From assembly GCA_963759875.1 (NCBI GenBank), contig CAVXBB010000003.1, positions 1-64,000 on the forward strand: a DNA stretch of 64,000 nucleotides, in the 5' to 3' direction. Shown piece after piece: positions 29,140 through 36,990 of this stretch (positions are counted from its first letter, which is position 1; every line of letters begins with the position of its first letter). The DNA comes from JAFAGX01 sp963759875 (lineage in GTDB: Bacteria > Acidobacteriota > Terriglobia > Terriglobales > Acidobacteriaceae). The position numbers and the translations under genes were made by a program. A model generated the notes under the pieces. It made no database searches. It was not told the DNA's origin and saw only the letters and a program-made list of their open reading frames with translations.

Positions 29140-30141
29140 ATGCGGGCTCGATTTCGAGTTTGGCCGGTTGTTCTCGTGTTCTTTCTCCTGCCGCTCTGGA
29201 TTGAGACGGGACGAGGCCAAAACGCGCCGGTCAACCGTGGAGATCTTTCAAGAACCACGCAATCTGCAACCAAAGTACCGAGTGGAGTAATTCTGGTGAA
29301 GGGCGCCTGGTCGAGTTCCAGCGATTCGTCCACTCCCACACCTGAAAGCGGAAGCGTCGCCCATGGCGTTTACAAAAATAATTATTTTGGATTCACCTAC
29401 ACCTTGCCAAAATATTGGACCGAAGAATACAACGGGCCTCCGCCCTCAGATACAGGGCGCTACGTGTTGGCACAGATTCAGCCTGCGAACCCGTCCGGTA
29501 CGTCCAGCCCAGGCCACATCTTAGTCACTGCGCAAGACATGTTCTTTAGTCTTCTGCCGGCACAAAACTCTTCGCAGCTTGCAGCCTACGAAGTCAACAA
29601 TCTGCAGGACGATTACCGGCTCGAACTTCCAATTACAAAAACTAAGATCGCAGGCCAAGCCTTTAGCTTTTTTGCTTACTGGTCACCGGTGGCTGAGCTG
29701 CATTGGTACGTGCTTGAAACTGAAATTCGTTGCCATACTTTGGAGTTCGTTTTCACCAGCCGTGATCCGGAGCTGCTCAAAACCTTGGTTCTGGAAATGA
29801 AGAATATGCAGTTAACTGCTAACGCAGGCCGGGCTGGTTTTCCGGTGTGTATTAAAGATTATGCGGATAGCAAGAACTTGACTTCACGCGTCGATCCAAT
29901 TACCACAGAACACAGGTTTAATCCCGTTCCGGTGCGGATCATCATCGACAAGCAAGGCAAGGTAAAACACATTCACTTTCTCAGCGCATTTCCTGACCAG
30001 CAAAAGGCCGTCAGTGATGCTTTACGCCAATGGAAATTCAAACCATACCTGCTACGTGGGCAGCCCGTCGAAGTGGAAACCGGCATCCTTTTTGGTGCAG
30101 AACGCCGCACGCTTCAGACGGGCAGCTCATCCGTAGATTGA
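29140..30141 (+). CDS. Secreted protein with a TonB-like C-terminal domain
   Basis: ATG 29140 begins a signal sequence (RARFRVWPVVLVFFLLPLWI ... GRGQ). Residues 75-230 form a domain with GVYKNNYFGFTYTLPKYW and YVLETEIRCHTLEFVF, which resembles a lipoprotein/PsbP-like beta fold. The C-terminal 80 residues (VRIIIDKQGKVKHIHFLSAF, ALRQWKFKPYLLRGQPVEVE) are a TonB C-terminal domain, common in Acidobacteriota secreted proteins that lack the transmembrane anchor of classical TonB. It starts 107 bp after the di-haem gene on the same strand and may share its transcript. Function unknown. Confidence 0.75.
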   Translation: MRARFRVWPVVLVFFLLPLWIETGRGQNAPVNRGDLSRTTQSATKVPSGVILVKGAWSSSSDSSTPTPESGSVAHGVYKNNYFGFTYTLPKYWTEEYNGPPPSDTGRYVLAQIQPANPSGTSSPGHILVTAQDMFFSLLPAQNSSQLAAYEVNNLQDDYRLELPITKTKIAGQAFSFFAYWSPVAELHWYVLETEIRCHTLEFVFTSRDPELLKTLVLEMKNMQLTANAGRAGFPVCIKDYADSKNLTSRVDPITTEHRFNPVPVRIIIDKQGKVKHIHFLSAFPDQQKAVSDALRQWKFKPYLLRGQPVEVETGILFGAERRTLQTGSSSVD

Positions 30142-30157
30142 GAATCCTGCTTGCGGA

Positions 30158-30451
30158 TCAACGCTTCTTCTGCATGACGGCGGCATTGGCGGCCTCAGCC
30201 GCGGCCTTTAGCTCCTGATTCACCTGGACCAGCAGCTGCCTTGCCTTTTCTGCGTGGCCTTTCATGTCGTAATGATTGTCTTTCTGCGCAGTAGCGATTT
30301 CCTTGTTAGCCTCCACTACATGACGCTGCGCCGCGGCAAGATTGGGATGCCGGCTCTGATCGATGTCCAGCACCGGTTCTTGCGCCAGAGCTAGGCTGCA
30401 AAACATCACCAGGGCCGAAGCTACCACGAACTTCTGTATTCTTTTGGTCAT
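30158..30451 (-). CDS. Small secreted helical protein
   Basis: The start is ATG 30451 (MTKRIQKFVVASALVMFCSL), preceded by GGAGGAAG; the longer upstream frame lacks a ribosome site. A signal peptide ends ALA-QEP. The mature 75 residues are charged and helical (NLAAAQRHVVEANKEIATAQ, GHAEKARQLLVQVNQELKAA). Small periplasmic proteins of this kind recur in Acidobacteriota; no function is known. It converges with the TonB-domain gene. Confidence 0.65.
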   Translation of the reverse strand: MTKRIQKFVVASALVMFCSLALAQEPVLDIDQSRHPNLAAAQRHVVEANKEIATAQKDNHYDMKGHAEKARQLLVQVNQELKAAAEAANAAVMQKKR

Positions 30452-30590
30452 GACTTCCTCCATAGTGGTTTCGGGTAAGTTTATCACTGCACCTCTTCTG
30501 ACGGGCACCTAACTCGATACCGAATAGGAAGGGCATGCTCGGCAAAAAGTTGGTCCTTCTCGCATATCATGCGTCCAAGGAGAGAGCCTC

Positions 30591-31181
30591 ATGCGTATCA
30601 TTCGCACGCTTGGTTGCACTTGCCTTCTGTTCGTGCTGCTTGCCGCGGCATCTGCTGGAAACAAAGTGCTCGGGGAACTCGAGCTGCAAGGCGCCAGCAA
30701 AGTTGAAAAAGATTCCGGAGTCTGGGTTGACGGCCAATACCTCGGCTATCTCAAGGAGTTGAAGGGCGACAAGGCAATTCTTCTTCTGCCTGGAGACCAC
30801 GACGTCATAGTTCGCCAGGACGGATACGGCGATTTCCGGACAACCGTCACACTACAACCGGCCGAAAAGAAAACGCTCGACGTTAAATTGGTCAAGGATA
30901 CGCGTTTCAAGATGCCATCGGTTTTCTCCGAGGTCAGGCTAGCCGTGAATCCCAATCGGGCCGCTGTGTTCGTAGACGATCTGTTCGTTGGCCACGCCGC
31001 CGAGTTCGATGGCATGGTGCATAGCCTGCTGGTAGCGCCTGGGCACCGCAAGATCACTATCAGCCTGCCTGGCTATCAAACTTTCCAGACCGAGTTGGAC
31101 TTGGCACCTAAACAGAAATTCAAGCTCAAGACTGATTTGCAGAAAGGTCCGGCGCCAGTGGCAACCTCGGCTTCGAATTAA
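30591..31181 (+). CDS. Secreted protein with two PEGA domains
   Basis: ATG 30591, after AAGGAGAG, gives a signal peptide (LGCTCLLFVLLAAASAG). Two PEGA repeats follow: GVWVDGQYLGYLKELKG ... VRQDGYGDFRTTV, and AAVFVDDLFVGHAAEFDG ... ISLPGYQTFQTEL, each a 65-residue beta unit with the PG(H/D)..I....GY pattern. PEGA modules are thought to bind the cell surface or wall; no enzyme domain is present. 196 residues. Confidence 0.8.
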   Translation: MRIIRTLGCTCLLFVLLAAASAGNKVLGELELQGASKVEKDSGVWVDGQYLGYLKELKGDKAILLLPGDHDVIVRQDGYGDFRTTVTLQPAEKKTLDVKLVKDTRFKMPSVFSEVRLAVNPNRAAVFVDDLFVGHAAEFDGMVHSLLVAPGHRKITISLPGYQTFQTELDLAPKQKFKLKTDLQKGPAPVATSASN

Positions 31182-31205
31182 AGCTGTCGCCGCCAGCTAC
31201 TGACC

Positions 31206-31586
31206 TCACTCGTGTGTCAGGAAAGCATATTGCTGCGAAGTAAGTAGTACTACGCTGAGGCGTCCTTGCCGGACCAAAGGTGATTCTGCAAAAAGCTTTT
31301 GGCGTTTCACTTCCGCAAGTGTGACGGCGGGCGCCAGAGGCTTCCCGGCTTTGATCTTGACTTTCGGATTTTTCGGATCTGAACTGTCTACCGAAACAAC
31401 TGTTGCCGTGCCGACTGCGCTCTTATGATCGCCGGTTTCGTAGATCACCAAACGCTCGCCCGCCTTCATCGCACGTAGGTTTTTTACTGCCACGGGATTC
31501 GAAACTCCGTCCCAGATGGTTGTGCCCTCGCGCTGCAGGTCCGCGAACGAATACTCCGAGGGCTCGGTTTTCAAAAGGTAATCCAT
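31206..31586 (-). CDS. EVE-domain protein
   Basis: MDYLLKTEPSEYSFADLQRE and the following GTTIWDGVSNPVAVKNLRAM and KAGERLVIYETGDHKSAVGT are the hallmark of the EVE (PUA-like) fold, which binds modified bases in DNA or RNA. 126 residues, complete though slightly shorter than typical. It lies 12 bp downstream of the next minus-strand gene, with which it is probably co-transcribed, and converges with the PEGA gene. No restriction domain is fused. Confidence 0.85.
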   Translation of the reverse strand: MDYLLKTEPSEYSFADLQREGTTIWDGVSNPVAVKNLRAMKAGERLVIYETGDHKSAVGTATVVSVDSSDPKNPKVKIKAGKPLAPAVTLAEVKRQKLFAESPLVRQGRLSVVLLTSQQYAFLTHE

Positions 31587-31598
31587 ACCTATCGCAGT

Positions 31599-32030
31599 TC
31601 ACTGCGGCTTTTGCGTATTGTCTTTCTTCTCCTCCGGCTTCTCCTCCGGATGGGTTTCGTAAAGCGAATACTGGCCCTCAGGTCGCTTCAATTTTATGCT
31701 GATGTCGATCGTGGGACGATCAATTTCGTAGTCGGCGCCGTAGGTCTGAAAGCCTCTCGCGAGTACCTGAATCCTCAGCTTCCCATAAGGAACTCCCTCG
31801 TAACTGGCTTTGCCATCCAAATCGGTCTTTAGCTCCAGATCACCCTTTTCCTGCTTCCCTTTATCGCTCACGATATGCATCACGACCGCTGCATTCCGCA
31901 CAGGCTTGCCATTCGCATCTTTCAGGATGACGAAATTAAGGATCGCCACCGGTCCGATGTCGTCATCGTCTTTCGCCAGCGATGCAATCGGGAGCATCGC
32001 AATGAACAATGCAATCCAAAACAGCTTCAT
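31599..32030 (-). CDS. Secreted carboxypeptidase-regulatory-like (Ig-fold) protein
   Basis: MKLFWIALFIAMLPIASLAK is a signal peptide. The mature part has FVILKDANGKPVRNAAVVMH, TDLDGKASYEGVPYGKLRIQ and RGFQTYGADYEI, a CarboxypepD_reg-like beta-sandwich (D.G.....V..G.Y.L). A charged tail rich in Glu, Lys and Pro ends the protein. 143 residues. Such domains are very abundant in Acidobacteriota secretomes, often fused to TonB receptors; this one stands alone. Function unknown. Confidence 0.75.
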   Translation of the reverse strand: MKLFWIALFIAMLPIASLAKDDDDIGPVAILNFVILKDANGKPVRNAAVVMHIVSDKGKQEKGDLELKTDLDGKASYEGVPYGKLRIQVLARGFQTYGADYEIDRPTIDISIKLKRPEGQYSLYETHPEEKPEEKKDNTQKPQ

Positions 32031-32339
32031 AGCAGCGTAATTCTAGCTCTGGCCAGCGGCCTTGTCATCCATCCCGGTGAGACGTGAGGCACCCCCCAAT
32101 CTTTGCCGCGCAACATAAACGCCAAACTTGGGTTACTGACTCTTATCCGTGACGATTGGTGTTTACTAGACCAGTGCACGCCCCTTTACAGCAACTTCGG
32201 CGCAGGTTCATCATTACGGAGGTAAGTTCGTGAAGGCGATCGACATTGCTTTAACCGAGTCAACGAAGACCTCCGTTAAACATGCAACTTTGTTATCTGC
32301 TGCTCACATCCAATCCCAGAGAAACGTTCGGAGAAAACC
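32031..32339. other. Intergenic region between divergent genes
   Basis: Carries the promoters of the carboxypeptidase-regulatory-like gene (minus) and the beta-barrel gene (plus). No further gene or repeat is supported. Confidence 0.4.
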
Positions 32340-32927
32340 TTGAAGAAGCTAACAGTAATTGCGATTGCAGCTGCGTTCTTGATCCTCGCCTCTAATGCCT
32401 TTGCACAGGGGTTCGATGCGGCTTTTGGCTTCGGTACCATTACCTCTTCCAGCGCCACTACCAGCAATGGGCTGATTTTCCCCAGCGAGCGCGGCGGCCT
32501 TTACCCGGGCTTTAGCGCGGATTTACTGGTTCATCATCGGCTCGGGGTCGAAGGTGACTTGTTCTGGAGGGCCAGTCAGGGTTCATACGGCGGTGAGCCA
32601 TACCGCCCAATTTTTTATTCCTTCAATGCGATTTGGGTTCCGCATATCGCCAAGAACGTCACAGGAGAGGTTTTAGCCGGCATCGGTGGCGAGGATCTCC
32701 GGTTCTATAACACTCTCAATTACAATTCCTTTGCCGGCTACACCAACTACGTCAGTAGTAATCACTTTATGGGAGACGTTGGCGCAGGCCTTCGCGCCTA
32801 TTTCTGGCATGACGCCTTCATCCGTCCTGAAGTGCGCCTTTACCTGGTCCACAACAACGTCGAGTTCAGTTCGGGCGAGGTCGTGCGTTTCGGCGCCTCG
32901 ATCGGCTATAGCTTTGGCGGCCGATAA
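32340..32927 (+). CDS. Outer-membrane beta-barrel protein
   Basis: A TTG at 32340 gives MKKLTVIAIAAAFLILASNA-FAQ, an ideal signal peptide, so the TTG start is accepted although the ribosome site (CGGAG) is weak. The mature protein alternates hydrophobic and polar residues in strands (FSADLLVHHRLGVEGDLFWR, MGDVGAGLRAYFWHDAFIRP) and ends in VRFGASIGYSFGGR, an aromatic-rich barrel end. 195 residues, like the OmpA/OmpX-type porin_4 group. No ligand can be inferred. Confidence 0.75.
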   Translation: MKKLTVIAIAAAFLILASNAFAQGFDAAFGFGTITSSSATTSNGLIFPSERGGLYPGFSADLLVHHRLGVEGDLFWRASQGSYGGEPYRPIFYSFNAIWVPHIAKNVTGEVLAGIGGEDLRFYNTLNYNSFAGYTNYVSSNHFMGDVGAGLRAYFWHDAFIRPEVRLYLVHNNVEFSSGEVVRFGASIGYSFGGR

Positions 32928-33006
32928 CCTGGAGCCCGGCCGCACGGCATGGCGCCGTGGGCTAAAAGTGGTGAGCTAGCAATATTAAATCGTCATTTAT
33001 TAACAC

Positions 33007-33033
33007 TGTCATCCCGAGCGAAGTCGAGGGACC
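33007..33033. repeat. Dispersed intergenic repeat, copy 1
   Basis: TGTCATCCCGAGCGAAGTCG and the following GAGGGACC match copies after groES (39055) and groEL (40978). These hairpin-forming sequences lie between genes and are typical of Acidobacteriota genomes. An imperfect GC-rich palindrome (32935-32965) precedes this copy. Confidence 0.6.
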
Positions 33034-33154
33034 TGCTTTTGCTTTTTCACCGCTCATACCCTCGCTTGGCCTTGATGGCGCGCAGCATATCGCGCCACGC
33101 GGCTCCCTCTGCTGGTAGAAGTCGCGCAACAGCTCGAGCAAACAAAGCAGCGAC

Positions 33155-34141
33155 TTACGCCAGTCCCGCCCGTGTGGCCGAGTCCTGCGCCATCAACGGG
33201 AGTTGCGCTGAGAGTTTATCGCTCGACACATAGGTTAGCCATTCTTTTGATCGCGCGTGACGTCCGCGAATTGCATCCGTAAATGCCTGCTGTAATCGGC
33301 GAGTCACGGGTCCGCTCATGCCCGAGCCAATTTTGCGGAAGTCAATTTCACGCAGCCCGATTACTTCCGCCGCAGTCCCGCAGACCAGGACCTCATCTGC
33401 AATGTAGAGCTGATCGCGCGAGATTGGCTGTTCGCTAACTGTGTACCCCAAATCATGTGCCAGTGTGATCACAGTCTCTCGCGTGATTCCCTCCAGCACT
33501 TCTGCGGCGGGCGCGGTAATCAGCGTTTTGCCTCGAACCATAAACAGATTTTCTCCGGTGCATTCCGCCACGTAACCTTGCGTATCCAGCAGAATGGCTT
33601 CATCGAACCCGAGCCGCACCGATTCCGACTTCGCCAGCACTGAATTCACGTAATTACCGCAAATTTTCGCCTTGCTCATGCTCGCGTTCACATGATGGCG
33701 GGTGAACGATGAGGTATTGGCACGCACCCCACGCTCGAGCGCTTCCTTGCCAAGGTATGACTCCCATTTCCATGCCGCGATGCCAACGTGGGGCTTGCCG
33801 CCATCGATGTTCAGGTTCCATCCGCCTTCGGCAAGGTAGACCACCGGCCGTATGTAGCAGTCAGCAAAGCCGTTCGCGGCAATGACCGCTTGAACACCTT
33901 CCGTGAGTAGCTCCAGCGGGAATGGAAGATCGCGCCACCCCAGCACTGACGCCGAATGCACCAGGCGCCGCATGTGGTCCTTCAACCGGAAAACCGCGGG
34001 CCCTTGTTCTGTCGCATAGCAGCGGATGCCCTCAAACACTCCAATTCCGTAGTGCAAGCCGGCTGTTAGGAAATGAAGTGTAGCGTCCTTATAGTCCACC
34101 AACTTGCCGTTCATCCAAACATACTGTGATTGAAAACTCAT
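33155..34141 (-). CDS. ilvE: Branched-chain amino acid aminotransferase
   Basis: A PLP fold-type IV enzyme that performs the last step of Val, Leu and Ile synthesis, or the first of their breakdown, with glutamate/2-oxoglutarate. The start is ATG 34141 (MSFQSQYVWMNGKLVDYKDA), 9 bp after a GAAGGGAA site. FLTAGLHYGIGVFEGIRCYA, CYIRPVVYLAEGGWNLN, MSKAKICGNYVNSVLAKSES (PLP-binding Lys), LDTQGYVAECTGENLFMV and LEGITRETVITLAHDLGYTV give the full family pattern. 328 residues, intact. Upstream lie a small gene and a hydrophobic leader with a terminator, suggesting attenuation. Confidence 0.93.
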   Translation of the reverse strand: MSFQSQYVWMNGKLVDYKDATLHFLTAGLHYGIGVFEGIRCYATEQGPAVFRLKDHMRRLVHSASVLGWRDLPFPLELLTEGVQAVIAANGFADCYIRPVVYLAEGGWNLNIDGGKPHVGIAAWKWESYLGKEALERGVRANTSSFTRHHVNASMSKAKICGNYVNSVLAKSESVRLGFDEAILLDTQGYVAECTGENLFMVRGKTLITAPAAEVLEGITRETVITLAHDLGYTVSEQPISRDQLYIADEVLVCGTAAEVIGLREIDFRKIGSGMSGPVTRRLQQAFTDAIRGRHARSKEWLTYVSSDKLSAQLPLMAQDSATRAGLA

Positions 34142-34206
34142 GGATTCCCTTCTTCGGTTGATTATCAATGCTGGTCGCGACCAGCTCCTGGCTGCTGGCT
34201 ATTAAC

Positions 34207-34383
34207 TCAACAGCAAGCTCCATTTTGTTCAGCCGAACTATTCTCCGGAGAACCTGGCCCCGGCGACGCCAGTTCCTTCATCAGCCGCTGAATCAATTGC
34301 TCTCGTCCGCCGATCATGTGTAACCCGCTTTCCCTTTGATGCTCAGCGAGTACCTTCTCCAGTTTTTCTCTCAAATTTTCCAT
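34207..34383 (-). CDS. 58-residue small protein upstream of ilvE
   Basis: ATG 34383, 6 bp after AAGGAG, reads MENLREKLEKVLAEHQRESG, LHMIGGREQLIQRLMKELAS and a Pro/Ser/Glu tail ending NGACC at TGA 34207. The composition (long amphipathic helix, good ribosome site, no overlap) supports a real gene. It sits between the terminator hairpin (34416-34448) and ilvE, 65 bp before ilvE, so it is likely in the same transcript. No family recognised. Confidence 0.6.
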   Translation of the reverse strand: MENLREKLEKVLAEHQRESGLHMIGGREQLIQRLMKELASPGPGSPENSSAEQNGACC

Positions 34384-34410
34384 ATCTCTACTCCTTGACT
34401 TCTCCCCAAA

Positions 34411-34448
34411 AACTTAAAGGCCATCATCTTTTCTGGATGATGGCCTTT
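34411..34448 (-). terminator. Intrinsic terminator or attenuator upstream of ilvE
   Basis: A perfect 13-bp stem, AAAGGCCATCATC (34416-34428) paired with 34436-34448, encloses a 7-base loop. On the minus strand it is followed by TTTAAGTTTTT. It lies 23 bp after the stop of the hydrophobic leader frame and before the small gene and ilvE. Confidence 0.65.
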
Positions 34449-34471
34449 AGAATCTTTCGATCCTGGCTACA

Positions 34472-34591
34472 TCATCCGCCGGTTCCTACTGTAATCAGCC
34501 CTGTAATAGGGATGACCAGCGCATTAAACAGGAGCCACACGTTTGTCGCTCTCTGCTGCGGGCGATCGGCGAATTGAATAATTTGCAACAT
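34472..34591 (-). CDS. Candidate leader peptide rich in branched-chain residues
   Basis: ATG 34591 opens 39 codons: MLQIIQFADRPQQRAT, then NVWLLFNALVIPITGLITV, then GTGG and TGA. Thirteen of 39 residues are Leu, Ile or Val, ten of them within 19 positions. The stop is followed within 25 bp by an intrinsic terminator hairpin, and ilvE lies downstream. This matches the logic of ilv leader peptides, where stalling at Leu/Ile/Val codons prevents termination. A small membrane protein is the alternative. The ribosome site (TCTGGAAAC) is weak. Confidence 0.45.
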   Translation of the reverse strand: MLQIIQFADRPQQRATNVWLLFNALVIPITGLITVGTGG

Positions 34592-34671
34592 GTTTCCAGA
34601 AGCCTGACTTGAGAAGGCATGATATTGCATCGTCTTTTGAAGTGTCAACAGCTGAACTGGCTGGTAGTGCC

Positions 34672-34914
34672 TCAGTTTGAAATGAGCTTGAAACCTTGCT
34701 CCTTCATCAGCCTAGCCAAGGCAAGCATTTGCCTGAACTCGGTCGCCCAAGTGTCTTGAACTGATACTTCTTTGCAGAAACCTTTCGGGTTGAGGTCTGC
34801 CAGATCATCGGCGTTTTTTAGTACCTGAAAGTGAAACATCGCAAGTTTCTGCTTCTTCGCCGCCGCACCGTGGACCGCAGCTTTGATTTGCTCAATCTGA
34901 TGTTCCGATTTCAT
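34672..34914 (-). CDS. Conserved-looking small hypothetical protein (80 residues)
   Basis: MKSEHQIEQIKAAVHGAAAK, KQKLAMFHFQVLKNADDLAD and WATEFRQMLALARLMKEQGF form a charged, helical protein with normal codon use and no overlap with other genes. No family is recognised. It lies 80 bp upstream of the leader frame and could head the same transcript, though the terminator would separate it from ilvE. Confidence 0.5.
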   Translation of the reverse strand: MKSEHQIEQIKAAVHGAAAKKQKLAMFHFQVLKNADDLADLNPKGFCKEVSVQDTWATEFRQMLALARLMKEQGFKLISN

Positions 34915-35222
34915 TTATGCCACTCTTTCCTTGTAGGGTCCACGAGGCCTGGGCTTTGGCATGTAATCTGAACAGGATTGCGCGGACGCTTCGCCATGAC
35001 TCCATCGTGCCACATCCCGCGCCGATCTGCCACGCGGTCGGATTTCAAACTGCACCACTACCAACTGGCTCGGGTAGTGGCTGGAATTGTGATTGGCCGA
35101 GAAGAAGGAAAGCTTATCAAGCGCTTATTTCAAGCCAGTGACTCCGGAATGAAAAATTTGTAAAATCGGCTCCGCAAAAAAAACTCCTTGTGGAAAAACC
35201 GCCACCTGCGAGCGCCGCTAAC
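34915..35222. other. Intergenic region
   Basis: Short plus-strand frames (up to 74 codons) overlap each other and resemble nothing known. I see no supported gene or repeat here. Confidence 0.35.
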
Positions 35223-35966
35223 CTACCGCGACGTGTGCCGTTTCGACTTCAGGACCTGCGGAACCACGGCTCTGTGCAGAATATCCCTCACCAGTCTGGG
35301 TGGAAGATTCCTGGCGAATTCCTCTAAAAATCTCACCGGCGTCTTTTCATTTCGCAACAGCGCAATGCGAATTTCCCCACGTACCGACCATTTTGGATGC
35401 TCACAGATTGTGCGTACCAGCACTGCTGGAGCACCCGCCAGCATTACGCTTTTAATGATGTGCGCTTCCGTGAGCTGTGGGTTTTGTAACGCCGTTTGAA
35501 TCACCCGAACTTCCCGGTCGAGTAACAGCATTGCGGCGACTCGTCCTGACGCCCGCCGCGCCAAAGAGATCTTTTCCCCAAGCGACAGCGATTCCAAACG
35601 TTTGATCAATATCTCTTCTGCTGCAATCTTGATATCGCCGGAGATGACCGGTGTCAGAGCCACTTTCATCAGGTCGAATGTAAACAACTGCCGCAATAGA
35701 GAAAGCGAAACATAACGCGGTGTTTTGTTATGCGCGATGATGGCCAGCTTCGCTTTGCGGCTCTTAACCACCGCATCGTTTTTGCCGAGCTGTTCAAGAA
35801 TTTCCCCAGACAGATCGGTTCGCTTCAGCAAAGCGAGGGCAAGATCTTCGGTCAGAGCAAGACCCGCCGCAGCGGCCGTGAGCGCATCCAAAGAAGGGTT
35901 GTGAATGGCTTCCTGCAAAGAAGCTGTGTTCGCAGACGATAGGTTGGAATCGTCAGTGGGCACCAA
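35223..35966 (-). CDS. Alpha-helical repeat protein (HEAT/DUF2336-like), function unknown
   Basis: 247 residues composed of paired helices: LQEAIHNPSLDALTAAAAGL, LTEDLALALLKRTDLSGEIL, LAIIAHNKTPRYVSLSLLRQ, RVIQTALQNPQLTEAHIIKS and IRIALLRNEKTPVRFLEEFA. The recurring 'ALL.N..TP' turns resemble leucine-rich-variant/HEAT or DUF2336 proteins, which are scaffolds. No signal peptide or catalytic motif. The start (ATG 35966) lies inside the last codons of the upstream kinase gene (14-bp overlap), so translation is coupled. Confidence 0.65.
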   Translation of the reverse strand: MVPTDDSNLSSANTASLQEAIHNPSLDALTAAAAGLALTEDLALALLKRTDLSGEILEQLGKNDAVVKSRKAKLAIIAHNKTPRYVSLSLLRQLFTFDLMKVALTPVISGDIKIAAEEILIKRLESLSLGEKISLARRASGRVAAMLLLDREVRVIQTALQNPQLTEAHIIKSVMLAGAPAVLVRTICEHPKWSVRGEIRIALLRNEKTPVRFLEEFARNLPPRLVRDILHRAVVPQVLKSKRHTSR

Positions 35967-36876
35967 TTGTTCCCGCCCTTAATCCCTTGCGAGCCATTGT
36001 CAGAGCACCCTGCACCGGATCTACAATCTCTTCCACTGCCTTAATCTGCGGGTGCGACGACCGCAATTCATGGTAAAAAACCTGTCGCACTTCGGCGACA
36101 TTACGGAAGACGCCACCAGCTATGGCCACTTGCACGTCTTCTGTCGGGGAATATATCCGCCTTATAACTGTTGACGCCAGCACTGCCAGTTCGCTGCCCG
36201 CTCGTCTCAGCACGGCATGAGCAATTTCGTCCCCGCACTCCGCAGCCTCATGAATCGTCGGAAGCAATCCGGCAAAATCTGCCGAAACAGCATTTGCCGC
36301 CATAACCATCCGCTCGCGACTTTCCACATGCCAGGCAGCCATCAGCTTGTTCACGAGACTGGATTCTCGCCCTTCATCGTAAGCACGCATTACCGCACTA
36401 ACTGCCGCGCGCCCGATCCAGTGCGCTGACCCTTCATCCGATATCGCAAAGCCCCAACCACCGGCACGGGCCGTCTCGCTCTTGCCATTGCGACCGTAAG
36501 CAATCGATCCCGTGCCGGCAATTACAATCACCCCAGGCCCAACTCCAAACGCGCCTGCCAGGGCAATAACCATGTCTCCAACCACCTCAATTTCGCCGCC
36601 CACAATCTCGCACAAAATTGTCTTCACCGGCCCTGCAATCTCCGCCCGTGCACCGCCGGCGATACCAATACAGGTTCGTTGAATTTCCCACGGATTCCTC
36701 TTTGCTTCGGCACAGGCCAGCGTTATCGCCGTGCGGATTGCTTCGCGCGCTTTCTCTTCGCCCACCCGCACGACGTTGCTAGGCCCGGATTTGCCGCTTC
36801 CTAAAATCGAGTTTTCATCTCCCACCACACATCGTGTCTTGCTGCCGCCTCCGTCGATGCCCAGAAAAAAACTCAC
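35953..36876 (-). CDS. BadF/BadG/BcrA/BcrD-type ATPase, probable N-acetylglucosamine kinase
   Basis: An actin-fold sugar kinase. FFLGIDGGGSKTRCVVGD is the phosphate-1 loop, IQRTCIGIAGGARAEIAG the connector, VGPGVIVIAGTGSIAYGRNG the phosphate-2 loop, and EDVQVAIAGGVFRNVAEV the adenosine site. At 307 residues it matches single-domain GlcNAc/glucosamine kinases of this fold rather than the larger benzoyl-CoA reductase activators, which carry Fe-S cysteines not seen here. It diverges from an SSS-type symporter 114 bp away, suggesting uptake and phosphorylation of the same (amino) sugar. Confidence 0.75.
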   Translation of the reverse strand: MSFFLGIDGGGSKTRCVVGDENSILGSGKSGPSNVVRVGEEKAREAIRTAITLACAEAKRNPWEIQRTCIGIAGGARAEIAGPVKTILCEIVGGEIEVVGDMVIALAGAFGVGPGVIVIAGTGSIAYGRNGKSETARAGGWGFAISDEGSAHWIGRAAVSAVMRAYDEGRESSLVNKLMAAWHVESRERMVMAANAVSADFAGLLPTIHEAAECGDEIAHAVLRRAGSELAVLASTVIRRIYSPTEDVQVAIAGGVFRNVAEVRQVFYHELRSSHPQIKAVEEIVDPVQGALTMARKGLRAGTIGAH

Positions 36877-36990
36877 GACGTAGTTCTAACACAACCGTTT
36901 CGCAGCACCGCGAACGCGATTTATGACCTGGGTACTCTCAGCAATCGAGATCGAGACACACAGACAAATCCGAGTACTCTGAGAATCGGC

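Noticed and set aside
33050..33154. Minus-strand scrap reading RDMLRAIKAKRGYER before a stop, after ilvE
   Set aside because: Looks like a protein tail but is only about 15-30 codons with no start and no recognisable family.
35953..36876. Benzoyl-CoA reductase activator (BadF/BcrA) role for the kinase
   Set aside because: It lacks the Fe-S cysteine pair and the partner reductase subunits; a sugar-kinase role fits its length and the adjacent transporter.
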